A stretch of 9,687 nt of DNA from Ruminococcaceae bacterium UBA5450 (GTDB lineage Bacteria > Bacillota > Clostridia > Oscillospirales > Acutalibacteraceae). Below are positions 1 through 7,199 of the stretch, in pieces. The notes below the pieces were generated by a model, which was given only the letters and a program-made list of their open reading frames with translations, was not told the origin of the DNA and made no database searches. The number at the start of each line of letters is the position of its first letter. The first letter of the stretch is position 1. The translations under genes and the position numbers were made by a program. The DNA is taken from assembly GCA_002424295.1 (NCBI GenBank), contig DIQY01000092.1, forward strand, positions 29,176-38,862. Direction: 5' to 3'.

Positions 1-794
1 AAAATCCATGCTCCGTCTTCTGCCATTTCCCGCATTGCTGCCGCAAATTGGTCGGGGGTAACATCATAGAGCGTTTCTCCATTTATCACTTTTGGAAGAC
101 CCGCATTTGGCTGAATCAAGATGGGAAGAGAAGTGCATCTTTGCAGGCGTGGAAGAAATTGTTTCATCTGGTTAGGACCAAGCCCGCAGTTAAAGCCAAT
201 CGCGTCTGCATGTAGACTTTCCAGCAAAACAGCGGCCGCTTCGATATCACCGCCTGTTAAAAGTTTTCCCTTTTCGTCGAAAGTCATCGTGGCAAGTACT
301 GGGAGTGAAGTCGCTTCTTTGGCAGCAAGCAGTGCCGCTTTGCATTCGAAAGTGTCGCTCATGGTTTCAATCAAAATCAGATCGGCACCGGCTTTTTCGC
401 CTGCTGAAGCAGCTTCAAAATAGGCTTCATATGCTTCTTCAAAATCGAGGTCTCCCATGGGCTTTAGGAGATGTCCGGTTGGACCCATATCGAGGGCAAC
501 GAGCTTTTCTTTTGGAACAGCAACCTCTTTTGCCAATGTGACGGCCGCTGTGATAACTTCTTTTACAGAAGCTTTTCCCTGCAGTTTAATTTTGTTGGCG
601 CCAAAGGTGTTGGTTGTAATAATATCAGAACCAGCTCTAAGATAGTCTTCATGAATTTTTTTCAGAATCTCCGGATGCGAAAGGTTCCAGAGTTCTGGCG
701 TTTCTCCGGCTTTCAGCCCGTATTTTTGCAGTTGTGTTCCCATCGCACCATCAAAAAAGAGAATGCGTTTTCCTAAAGTCTCTAAAAAATTCAT
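1..794 (-). CDS. metH: Cobalamin-dependent methionine synthase MetH, N-terminal homocysteine-binding part (cut by left edge)
   Basis: This is the first ~264 residues of MetH, the cytoplasmic enzyme that moves a methyl group from methyl-THF through cobalamin to homocysteine. What is visible is the homocysteine S-methyltransferase barrel. It has the DGAMGT motif at residues 15-20, TNTFGANKIKL at about 61-71, and FNCGLGP with Cys203, which matches the first of the three zinc-binding cysteines of the family. The paired cysteines, pterin-binding and cobalamin-binding domains would lie beyond the edge. The ATG at 794 follows an AAGGGAG ribosome binding site at about 801-807. It is the last visible gene of the metF operon, 35 nt after the reactivation-domain gene, whose separate existence implies that this MetH lacks its usual C-terminal domain. 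A stand-alone homocysteine S-methyltransferase is the alternative if the protein stops soon after the edge, but the operon favours MetH. Confidence 0.9.
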   Translation of the reverse strand, partial: MNFLETLGKRILFFDGAMGTQLQKYGLKAGETPELWNLSHPEILKKIHEDYLRAGSDIITTNTFGANKIKLQGKASVKEVITAAVTLAKEVAVPKEKLVALDMGPTGHLLKPMGDLDFEEAYEAYFEAASAGEKAGADLILIETMSDTFECKAALLAAKEATSLPVLATMTFDEKGKLLTGGDIEAAAVLLESLHADAIGFNCGLGPNQMKQFLPRLQRCTSLPILIQPNAGLPKVINGETLYDVTPDQFAAAMREMAEDGAWI

Positions 795-829
795 GAAAAT
801 CTCCCTTCTTGTTCTGTGAAAAATAATTT

Positions 830-1477
830 TTATGCGTCTGGATCTCGAAATTCGCAGTCTGCTTTTTTGCAGGAGCTGCAATGCCCTTCGTGGCAGTCTT
901 GTCCTTCTGCAGAGACGCCGATAACTGCCGTTACGCTTTTTGAGGGGGCAAGTATATCGCTTTCGGTAGCAGTCAGGCCAATTCGTTTTTCGGCCTCTAA
1001 AATTCGAAGCAGAGAGCCTTGACTGGAGAGTGGAAAATCCCCATATCCCGGAGAAAAGCGCGGCTTGAGAAAGAGGCCGTCTAAACGAATAGAAGACCGC
1101 AGGGAAGAGCAGACCTCATTGCAGTAGGATTCGATCAGCGCTGCGGAACTTGCCTGATAAATTAGGGCAAGACTCATATCTTGTGCGGTTGCACGGCGAA
1201 TCAGAAGATCAGGCGCGGGACCAAGTGTCGCTGCAAAAAGATAGGCGCTTTTACAGAAATTCAGATGGTGGGCTAAATCATGGCTTTCTGTTTTAAAAGG
1301 GCCAATTTTGCAGAGAGAATCGGATAACGTTACCGGATAGTTTGCATAAACACTTCGCGGCCGAATTCTATCAAGGAGTTCTTTTAAGCAGGATTCGATC
1401 CGTTCTCTGGTTCGGGGATCGGCCGGATGTCCCCGAAAGCCCAGATAACGTTCGATTTCCCGACGGTTAATTTCCAT
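830..1477 (-). CDS. Stand-alone methionine synthase reactivation-domain protein with Cys-rich tail
   Basis: The 215-residue protein corresponds to the C-terminal SAM-binding domain of long MetH proteins, made here as a separate polypeptide. Its expected role is to reactivate MetH by reductive methylation of oxidised cob(II)alamin with SAM. The family signature is seen at residues 139-150 (PRFSPGYGDFPL) and in the stretch around APSKSVTAVIG (177-187). The tail carries C195-x4-C200-x2-C203-x4-C208, which could bind metal. I chose the ATG at 1477: it overlaps the end of metF by 11 nt, so translation is probably coupled, and the protein then begins with the usual amphipathic helix. A TTG at 1522 would add 15 residues inside metF. 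Neither start has a clear Shine-Dalgarno sequence, which fits coupling. It sits between metF and metH in one operon. Confidence 0.87.
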   Translation of the reverse strand: MEINRREIERYLGFRGHPADPRTRERIESCLKELLDRIRPRSVYANYPVTLSDSLCKIGPFKTESHDLAHHLNFCKSAYLFAATLGPAPDLLIRRATAQDMSLALIYQASSAALIESYCNEVCSSLRSSIRLDGLFLKPRFSPGYGDFPLSSQGSLLRILEAEKRIGLTATESDILAPSKSVTAVIGVSAEGQDCHEGHCSSCKKADCEFRDPDA

Positions 1478-2342
1478 CGCAGGAGATGACGTCGGAGAGG
1501 TTGTGAAAAATTGCAGCGGCAATATCCGGCTTGTTCATCGTATAAATGTGAATGTGAGGAACCCCGTTGCTGATCAAGTTGATGATCTGCTCGGTAGCAT
1601 AAGCAATTCCAGCCTGTTTCATTGCTTTCGGATCGGAACCAAAGCGGTCGGCGATCGCTTTGAATCGCTGGGGAAGGATTGTTCCGGAAAGTGAGCAGAT
1701 GCGGGCGATCTGTTTTGCATTTGTTACCGGCATAATGCCTGCAATAATCGGCACACTGACGCCGCCCGCCAGAGCACGAAACATAAAATTATAGAATAGA
1801 TCATTATCAAAGAACATCTGGCTCGTCAGAAAATCACAGCCGGCTTCAACTTTTTCCCGAAGATGACGAATATCTTCTGTTTTATGCGCACATTCCACAT
1901 GACCTTCGGGATAGCAGGCTCCGCCGATACAAAAGTCACCCCGTGCTTTAATTTCCCGAATCAGTTCGCTTGCATAGTGATATTGATTTGGTGTGGGAAA
2001 ATCTTTGTCTTCCGGGATATCGCCTCTCAGTGCCAGAATATTTTCGATCCCGGCTTTTTTTAGCTCTGAGAGGCGCTCAGAAATCTCATCCCGCGTAGAA
2101 GAGACACAGGTTAGGTGCGCAAGAGCCGGTACACGACTTTTCTGGATTTCCTGTGCAATTCGAACGGTTGTCGCACTTGTTCCGCCGCCTGCTCCGTAAG
2201 TGACGCTCATAAAAGAGGGATGCAGAGCGGCAATCTGCTTTACAACTTCCTTTGCCTGCGGTAAATCTTCTCCCTTTTTGGGAGGAAACAACTCACAGGA
2301 TATGGTAGTATGTCCGCTATTTAATAAGTCGATAATTTTCAT
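1467..2342 (-). CDS. metF: 5,10-methylenetetrahydrofolate reductase MetF
   Basis: This flavin-dependent cytoplasmic enzyme reduces 5,10-methylene-THF to 5-methyl-THF, the methyl donor for MetH encoded downstream. The protein is 291 residues, normal for bacterial MetF. Visible signatures are CELFPPKKG at 16-24 (Glu17 matches the catalytic Glu), the glycine-rich SVTYGAGGGTSATT at 46-59, LRGD at 105-108 with the flavin-contacting Asp, FLTSQMFFDN at 171-180 with the folate-contacting Gln175, and the terminal GVPHIHIYTMN at 260-270. The ATG at 2342 has an AAAGGGG ribosome binding site 8 nt upstream, at about 2351-2357. It is the first gene of the operon, preceded by a TATAAT box on the minus strand. 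A 37-nt leader is too short for a SAM riboswitch or T-box. Confidence 0.96.
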   Translation of the reverse strand: MKIIDLLNSGHTTISCELFPPKKGEDLPQAKEVVKQIAALHPSFMSVTYGAGGGTSATTVRIAQEIQKSRVPALAHLTCVSSTRDEISERLSELKKAGIENILALRGDIPEDKDFPTPNQYHYASELIREIKARGDFCIGGACYPEGHVECAHKTEDIRHLREKVEAGCDFLTSQMFFDNDLFYNFMFRALAGGVSVPIIAGIMPVTNAKQIARICSLSGTILPQRFKAIADRFGSDPKAMKQAGIAYATEQIINLISNGVPHIHIYTMNKPDIAAAIFHNLSDVISCDGN

Positions 2343-2385
2343 GATGAAATCCCCTTTTGTAACTGCACCAAATCTTTTGTTTCAT

Positions 2386-2414
2386 ATTATAACAAAAAAG
2401 GTGGGAAAAAGAAA
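2386..2414 (-). promoter_or_regulatory. Putative SigA-type promoter of the metF operon
   Basis: On the minus strand a perfect TATAAT lies at 2391-2386. The hexamer 17 bp upstream (2414-2409, TTTCTT) is a poor -35 match, so the promoter may be weak or need an activator. The predicted start near 2379 gives a leader of about 37 nt before the metF ATG. The placement is inferred from sequence only. Confidence 0.55.
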
Positions 2415-2471
2415 CTCTCTTTAAAAAAAAGGAGAAAGCAGATCTTAATGGGGGAAAACAGGCAGTTTTTC

Positions 2472-2500
2472 TTGTCATTTTGTATCAAATGATTTATAAT
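2472..2500 (+). promoter_or_regulatory. SigA-type promoter of the NSS transporter (and probably pglX)
   Basis: TTGTCA at 2472-2477 and a perfect TATAAT at 2495-2500 are separated by 17 bp, close to the SigA consensus. The predicted start near 2507 leaves a leader of about 67 nt before the transporter ATG. It is the only convincing plus-strand promoter ahead of both the transporter and the pglX-like gene. Confidence 0.75.
2475..2492. promoter_or_regulatory. Candidate operator: dyad in the spacer of the transporter promoter
   Basis: TCATTT (2475-2480) and AAATGA (2487-2492) are perfect reverse complements separated by 6 nt. The dyad fills most of the space between the -35 and -10 boxes, where a repressor would block RNA polymerase. 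No known regulator consensus is recognised, and AT-rich dyads of this size can occur by chance. Confidence 0.3.
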
Positions 2501-2573
2501 GCAAACTATGTGACACTTATTTATTTTGGCTTTAAAGTAAGGAAAAAAGAGAAAAGAGAAGGATTTTTAAAAG

Positions 2574-3962
2574 ATGCAAGAGAGAGAAAAGTTTTCGTCG
2601 CGCCTGGGATTTCTGCTGATTTCCGCAGGGTGTGCAATCGGTCTTGGAAATGTTTGGAGATTCCCTTATATTACAGGGAAATATGGCGGCGGTGCATTTG
2701 TGCTGGTGTACCTGTTTTTCCTTTTGATTTTGGGACTGCCGATTATGGTCATGGAATTTTCAGTGGGGCGTGCAAGTCAGAAGAGCGCGGCGCGTTCTTT
2801 TCATGTTCTGGAGCCTGCGGGCAGCAAATGGCATCTCTACAGTTATGGGGCGATCGCAGGAAATTTTCTGCTGATGATGTTCTATACGACGGTTGCCGGT
2901 TGGATGCTGGATTATTTTGTGAAATTTTTAAGAGGGGAATTTCAGGGATGTTCTCCGGAAGAAGTGAAAACAGTTTTCGGAGCGATGCTCGCAAATTCCG
3001 GTGAAATGACCTTTTGGATGATTGTTGTTGTTCTGCTCGGTTTTGGCATTTGTGCCATGGGGCTCAAAAACGGAGTAGAGCGAATTAACAAGATCATGAT
3101 GGTTAGCCTATTTGTGGTAATGGTTATTTTGGCGGTTCGTTCGGTAACGCTGCCGGGTGCCGCAGAAGGAATGAAATTTTATCTGCTGCCGGATTTTGGG
3201 CGTATGATGGAGGCAGGTTTCGGAGAAGCCGTTTTTGCAGCGATGGGACAGGCTTTCTTTACCCTCAGCCTTGGAATCGGTGCGCTTGCTATTTTTGGCA
3301 GCTATATCGGGAAAGACCGTTCTCTGACAGGAGAAAGCATCAGAATCGCCGGATTGGACACCTTTGTCGCTCTGGTTGCCGGCATGATTATTTTTCCGGC
3401 ATGCTTTGCATTTAATATTCCGACGGACAGCGGTCCGGGACTTGTGTTTATTACATTGCCGAATGTTTTTGAACAAATGTCCGGAGGAAAAATCTGGGGG
3501 GCGCTTTTCTTCCTGTTTATGAGCTTTGCAGCTTTGAGCACGGTAATCGCTGTTTTTGAAAACTTGTGCGCCTTTGGAATGGAGCTCAAACACTGGAGCC
3601 GGAAAAAAGCGGTGTTAATTAATTTGGTTCTCGTTTTGGTTTTGTCGATTCCCTGTGTATTGGGCTTTAACCTGTGGAGCGGATTTACTCCTTTTGGCGC
3701 GGGCTCAACGGTACAGGATCTCGAGGACTTTTTGGTGAGCAATAATCTTCTCCCACTAGGCAGCCTTGTTTATTTGCTGTTTTGTGTTTCGAAAAAAGGC
3801 TGGGGTTGGGATCACTTTATCGAAGAAGCCAACAGCGGCGAAGGCCTTAAATTTCCAAGATCGATTCGCTTTTACGTGACTTGGGTGCTGCCTTTTATTG
3901 TGCTGCTCATTTTTGTACAAGGATATCTGGCAAAATTCTGGCCGGGGGTTTTTAATGTCTGA
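2574..3962 (+). CDS. Sodium-coupled amino-acid transporter, neurotransmitter:sodium symporter (NSS/SNF) family
   Basis: This inner-membrane symporter of the LeuT fold takes up an amino acid (or related amine) with Na+. Its 462 residues and about 11 hydrophobic segments fit the bacterial 11-helix subfamily; the chain ends just after TM11. TM1 holds AGCAIGLGNVWRFP (18-31) with Asn26, matching the Na1 ligand Asn27 of LeuT, followed by GGGAF (38-42). TM6 has the unwound FFTLSLGIGA stretch. TM7 has Asp (AGLDTF) where LeuT has Asn286, and TM8 has AALSTV where LeuT has the Na2 Thr-Ser pair. The substrate cannot be told from the sequence; hydrophobic or aromatic amino acids are plausible by analogy with MhsT, TnaT and Tyt1. 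The ATG has AGAAGGA at 2557-2563. The pglX-like gene starts 41 nt after its stop with no visible terminator between. Confidence 0.95.
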   Translation: MQEREKFSSRLGFLLISAGCAIGLGNVWRFPYITGKYGGGAFVLVYLFFLLILGLPIMVMEFSVGRASQKSAARSFHVLEPAGSKWHLYSYGAIAGNFLLMMFYTTVAGWMLDYFVKFLRGEFQGCSPEEVKTVFGAMLANSGEMTFWMIVVVLLGFGICAMGLKNGVERINKIMMVSLFVVMVILAVRSVTLPGAAEGMKFYLLPDFGRMMEAGFGEAVFAAMGQAFFTLSLGIGALAIFGSYIGKDRSLTGESIRIAGLDTFVALVAGMIIFPACFAFNIPTDSGPGLVFITLPNVFEQMSGGKIWGALFFLFMSFAALSTVIAVFENLCAFGMELKHWSRKKAVLINLVLVLVLSIPCVLGFNLWSGFTPFGAGSTVQDLEDFLVSNNLLPLGSLVYLLFCVSKKGWGWDHFIEEANSGEGLKFPRSIRFYVTWVLPFIVLLIFVQGYLAKFWPGVFNV

Positions 3963-3990
3963 ATATTGAGTAGGATAGAGTATTGAAAAA

Positions 3991-3998
3991 AGAAGGTG
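3991..3998 (+). promoter_or_regulatory. Ribosome binding site that decides the pglX start
   Basis: AGAAGGTG ends 5 nt before a TTG at 4004. An in-frame TTG at 3983 has only a weaker AGGA (3972-3975). The 4004 start also gives the N-terminus typical of PglX proteins (Met-Asp-Lys-Ser-Ala...Ala-Arg), so it is preferred. Confidence 0.65.
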
Positions 3999-4003
3999 AA
4001 AGC

Positions 4004-7000
4004 TTGGATAAGAGTGCTGTGCGTGAAGTAGCACAGAAAGCTAGACAGCAGTTGGAAGAAATGGTTCAAAAAAATCTTTCTGCACTTCATGCGTGCCGCC
4101 TTTCGGGGGATGATGCTTTTCGGCGGGATATTCTCCTCAAAGAAGAAGAGCAGCAAGGGACTTTGGCACTTTGCAAAAAAGCTGCTTACCGATTTTTTCG
4201 AGAACTGATTGCAATTCGGTATATGGAACTAAATGGCTATCTGCCATATCGGGTTCTGTCTTCTCAAAAGTCAGATACGGTTGAACCTGATTTTTTGGCG
4301 CATTGGCTTTTAATCCACCAAGATACCTTGGATCGGGATGCACTTTTTACCAAGTTGTTTCAAAAAACCTGCCTGTCCCTTGCTTCTCAGATGCCGGATT
4401 ATTTTCCAGTGCCAGATGAGATGGATTTGCTTCTCAGCTTAAGTTATCGAAAAGGCGTTGTCCGAACTTTGTGCGATGGCCTTCCCGAGGAGGAATGGCT
4501 GGGGCAGGTAGAATTGATCGGCTGGCTTTATCAGTCTTATCACCTAAAAGAAAAAAATGCGGCGATTGACCTTTATGCTGGCAAAGTTAAAATGAAAAAT
4601 TTGACTGCGGCAACGCAGTTTTTTACGACGGATTGGGTCGTTCGCTATATGGTTGAAAATTCTCTCGGCAGAGTCTGGCTGGAAGGACACCCGGAGAGCC
4701 ATCTGCGCAGAGAGATGCCCTATTATCTCGATCTTCCGGAAAAAGCGCCAAAAACGCCGCGTGCTCCGATGGAACCGAGAGATTTAAAAATTCTCGATCC
4801 CTGTATGGGCGGCGGGCATATTCTTGTCTATGCTTTTGAACTTTTGCTCAAAATTTATTCGGAATGTGGGGTTTCGCCGAAACGTGCTGCTTCGCTGATT
4901 TTGCAGGACAATCTTTATGGACTGGATATTGACGAACGCAGTAGGGAACTGACAGCGTTTGCACTTTTAATGAAAGCTCGTTCCTGTGATCCGGATATTT
5001 TTGAGAAGGGTGTTACTTTGCATTTTGCGGCGATTCATCACAGCCGCAAAATTGACAAAGAGGCACTTCACTATGCGTCTGGTGGAAACGAAGCTTTATA
5101 TGACGATTTACAGAAACTGACGGCTGCTTTTTATTATGGCGATCAGTTTGGTTCGATCCTTAATGCCCCAAAGGTGGATCTCAAAGCACTTAAATCTCGC
5201 TTTTCTGTGATTCGCGGGGAACAGTACCCAGATAATTTATTCCGCATGGAAGCGCAGCGAAAAGCCCTGCAGGAATTGTGGCCGCTTGTTTGCCAAGCTG
5301 AGATTATGGGGCAAAAGTACATGTGCGTTATCACGAATCCGCCCTATCTTAATCATATGGATAAGCCGCTTAGAAATTATGTAGACAAAAATTTTCCGGA
5401 TTATAATAACGATCTTTTTGCAGTTTTTATGGTACATAATTTTGACTTTTGCAAGGAAGATGGTTATTGCGCATTCATGACGCCGTTTGTCTGGATGTTT
5501 ATCAAATCTTATGAATCGCTGCGGCACTTTTTGATTCGGGGAAAAAGTGTTTCTTCTCTGATACAAATGGAATATTCTGCTTTTGAAGAAGCGACAGTTC
5601 CACTTTGTTCTTTTGTCTTGCAGAACCAGAAGGAAAAACATCCGGGGGTTTATCTGCGTCTGACGGATTACAAAGGGGGCATGGAAGAGCAGAAAAAGCG
5701 TGTCCTTTATGATTCCCTTCATCCGGACAGCAAAGATCGTTTCGAGGCGTCTTTAAAAGATTTTGGAGAGATTCCGGGAATGCCGTTTGCCTATTGGGCC
5801 GATAGAAATGTTGGCAGGGTCTTTCGGGAGGGAGCGCCTCTCGGAAAAGTCGCACAGATCAGCAATGGACTTTTTACCTGCAATAATCAGCGCTTTTTGA
5901 GATTTTGGTATGAGGTAGAGCCGGAGGAAATTGATTTCTGGTGTGAAGATGAGTCTGATTGCCGAATGAGTGGAAAACGCTGGTTCCCTTATAATAAAGG
6001 CGGTGCCTTTCGAAAGTGGTATGGAAATCAGAGCTATGTGGTGGATTTTGCGGATTTCGGCAGGGATATTTGTGCGTATCGGGTTAAAAGCGGACAGTCT
6101 GCGGCGATGCCTGGTAGACAGAATTATTTCCAGCCCAGTCTTTCCTGGTCTTTTGTCAGTTCCAGCACGTTTGGAGTACGATATTATCCGAAAGGATTTG
6201 TTTTTGATATTGCGGGCTCTTCGATTTTTCCGCCAAAAGAGGATCGACTGTATCGCTTAGGCTTTCTCAACTCTTCGACAGCATTTCGAATTTTGGGCTT
6301 TTTAAATCCAACCCTAAATTATCAGGCTGGGAATCTTGCTCTTCTGCCAATTTTGGAAAGCTCAGAGAAAGAGCAGATTTGGCGACTGGTACAAAGAAAT
6401 ATTGACCTTTGCAAAGCGGATTGGGACGACCATGAAATCAGTTGGAATTTTAACGGAAATCCGCTTCTGAAAACAGGCGCGTCGACTTTGCAGGAGGCTG
6501 TGAAAATTTGGAGCCGGCAGATAGAAGACCGCAGAGAAGAACTGCGGCAGAATGAAGAAAAGATTAACCGCCATTTTGTGGATTTATATCAAATCGGTGC
6601 GCCGGTCGAGGTGGAAAATAAAGCGCTTTCGATTGCACCGCCGGAACCGGAAAAGGCAATCAAAGAGCTTGCTTCGTATTTTGTCGGACTGTTGTTTGGA
6701 CGTTATTCCGAAGATCATTTTCATACGAAATCTGTCTCTTGGTGCAGTCCCTGCAAGATTGCATCTGCTTTTTCAGAGTTTCTCGAAAAACGTTTTGGAG
6801 AAACTGCGGTTTCCTTTGCTGCTTCATTTTTAGGAAAGGGAACAGCGAAAAAAGGGTTAGAAACGTACTTTGAAAAAAAGTTTTTTGCAGAACATTGCAA
6901 GCTTTACCACAAAAGGCCAATTTATTGGCAGGTAAAAAGCGGAGAGAAAGAGTTTGTTTATTATCATGGGGAGGTTTGGAAAGCCTTTGGGGAAATTGCA

Positions 7001-7123
7001 GAGAGCGATTCCCAAAGCGAGATACCCAAATCGATACTTTCTTCAGAAATCCCTTTTGACCGCAGCCTTGGAATTTCTCAGAATTATGAGTCATATCAAG
7101 AGATTTTGCGGAAGATCCCATAA
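4004..7123 (+). CDS. pglX: PglX-like N6-adenine DNA methyltransferase, apparently orphan (no other BREX genes in view)
   Basis: The 1039-residue protein (numbered from the TTG at 4004) is a gamma-class N6-adenine methyltransferase of the BREX PglX type. An N-terminal helical region carries FFRELIAIRYMELNGYLPYR. SAM-binding motif I is LDPCMGGGHILVYAFE, with Asp265; GLDIDERS (306-313) follows, and catalytic motif IV is NPPY at 445-448. A target-recognition-like region lies at about 585-760. The C-terminus has the family-typical HCKLYHKRPIYW (964-975). I see no PD-(D/E)xK or helicase motif, so it is not an obvious type IIG enzyme. In BREX, PglX methylates host DNA and acts with PglZ, BrxC and others; none is visible within 4 kb upstream or 2.5 kb downstream. 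Neighbours are metabolic. It probably shares the transporter transcript. At 1039 residues it is somewhat shorter than typical BREX PglX (about 1100-1250). An orphan or regulatory methyltransferase is the likeliest reading. Confidence 0.87.
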   Translation: MDKSAVREVAQKARQQLEEMVQKNLSALHACRLSGDDAFRRDILLKEEEQQGTLALCKKAAYRFFRELIAIRYMELNGYLPYRVLSSQKSDTVEPDFLAHWLLIHQDTLDRDALFTKLFQKTCLSLASQMPDYFPVPDEMDLLLSLSYRKGVVRTLCDGLPEEEWLGQVELIGWLYQSYHLKEKNAAIDLYAGKVKMKNLTAATQFFTTDWVVRYMVENSLGRVWLEGHPESHLRREMPYYLDLPEKAPKTPRAPMEPRDLKILDPCMGGGHILVYAFELLLKIYSECGVSPKRAASLILQDNLYGLDIDERSRELTAFALLMKARSCDPDIFEKGVTLHFAAIHHSRKIDKEALHYASGGNEALYDDLQKLTAAFYYGDQFGSILNAPKVDLKALKSRFSVIRGEQYPDNLFRMEAQRKALQELWPLVCQAEIMGQKYMCVITNPPYLNHMDKPLRNYVDKNFPDYNNDLFAVFMVHNFDFCKEDGYCAFMTPFVWMFIKSYESLRHFLIRGKSVSSLIQMEYSAFEEATVPLCSFVLQNQKEKHPGVYLRLTDYKGGMEEQKKRVLYDSLHPDSKDRFEASLKDFGEIPGMPFAYWADRNVGRVFREGAPLGKVAQISNGLFTCNNQRFLRFWYEVEPEEIDFWCEDESDCRMSGKRWFPYNKGGAFRKWYGNQSYVVDFADFGRDICAYRVKSGQSAAMPGRQNYFQPSLSWSFVSSSTFGVRYYPKGFVFDIAGSSIFPPKEDRLYRLGFLNSSTAFRILGFLNPTLNYQAGNLALLPILESSEKEQIWRLVQRNIDLCKADWDDHEISWNFNGNPLLKTGASTLQEAVKIWSRQIEDRREELRQNEEKINRHFVDLYQIGAPVEVENKALSIAPPEPEKAIKELASYFVGLLFGRYSEDHFHTKSVSWCSPCKIASAFSEFLEKRFGETAVSFAASFLGKGTAKKGLETYFEKKFFAEHCKLYHKRPIYWQVKSGEKEFVYYHGEVWKAFGEIAESDSQSEIPKSILSSEIPFDRSLGISQNYESYQEILRKIP

Positions 7124-7130
7124 ACAAAAT

Positions 7131-7177
7131 AAAGAGCAGACTTTTGTGAGAGTTTTTCTTCACAAAGTCTGCTCTTT
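7131..7177. terminator. Bidirectional intrinsic terminator between convergent genes
   Basis: A nearly perfect stem of 18 bp (7131-7149 with 7160-7177, one bulged T) encloses a 10-nt loop. It starts 7 nt after the pglX stop. On the minus strand the stem is followed by a U-rich run (ATTTTGTTTAT), so it is a good terminator for the lipoprotein gene. On the plus strand the arm itself ends in CTTT with only a poor T tract, so termination of pglX may be less efficient. Confidence 0.85.
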
Positions 7178-7199
7178 CAATTGGCCGTCAAACTTTTAT

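Noticed and set aside
1475..1522. Longer start (TTG at 1522) for the MetH reactivation protein
   Set aside because: The added 15 residues lie wholly inside metF, have no Shine-Dalgarno sequence and do not match the family; the ATG at 1477 gives the usual N-terminus and a typical coupled overlap.
2337..2349. Palindrome TTTCAT-G-ATGAAA over the metF start, considered as an operator
   Set aside because: The arms are only 6 bp, it overlaps the start codon and coding bases, and it does not match a CodY box or other site I know.
2480..3004. 174-residue plus-strand frame starting just upstream of the transporter
   Set aside because: It overlaps the transporter in another frame, starts inside the promoter region and reads as out-of-frame transporter sequence.
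3108..3742. Two minus-strand frames under the transporter gene
   Set aside because: They are Lys/Arg/Ser-rich antisense translations of a membrane-protein gene, with no supporting signals.
4004..7123. Type IIG restriction-modification enzyme as the identity of the large methyltransferase
   Set aside because: No PD-(D/E)xK nuclease motif is visible in the N-terminal region, and the conserved blocks match PglX better.
6660..7163. 167-residue minus-strand frame overlapping the end of the pglX-like gene and the terminator
   Set aside because: It starts inside the hairpin region, has no ribosome binding site or family signature, and is antisense to a conserved C-terminal domain.
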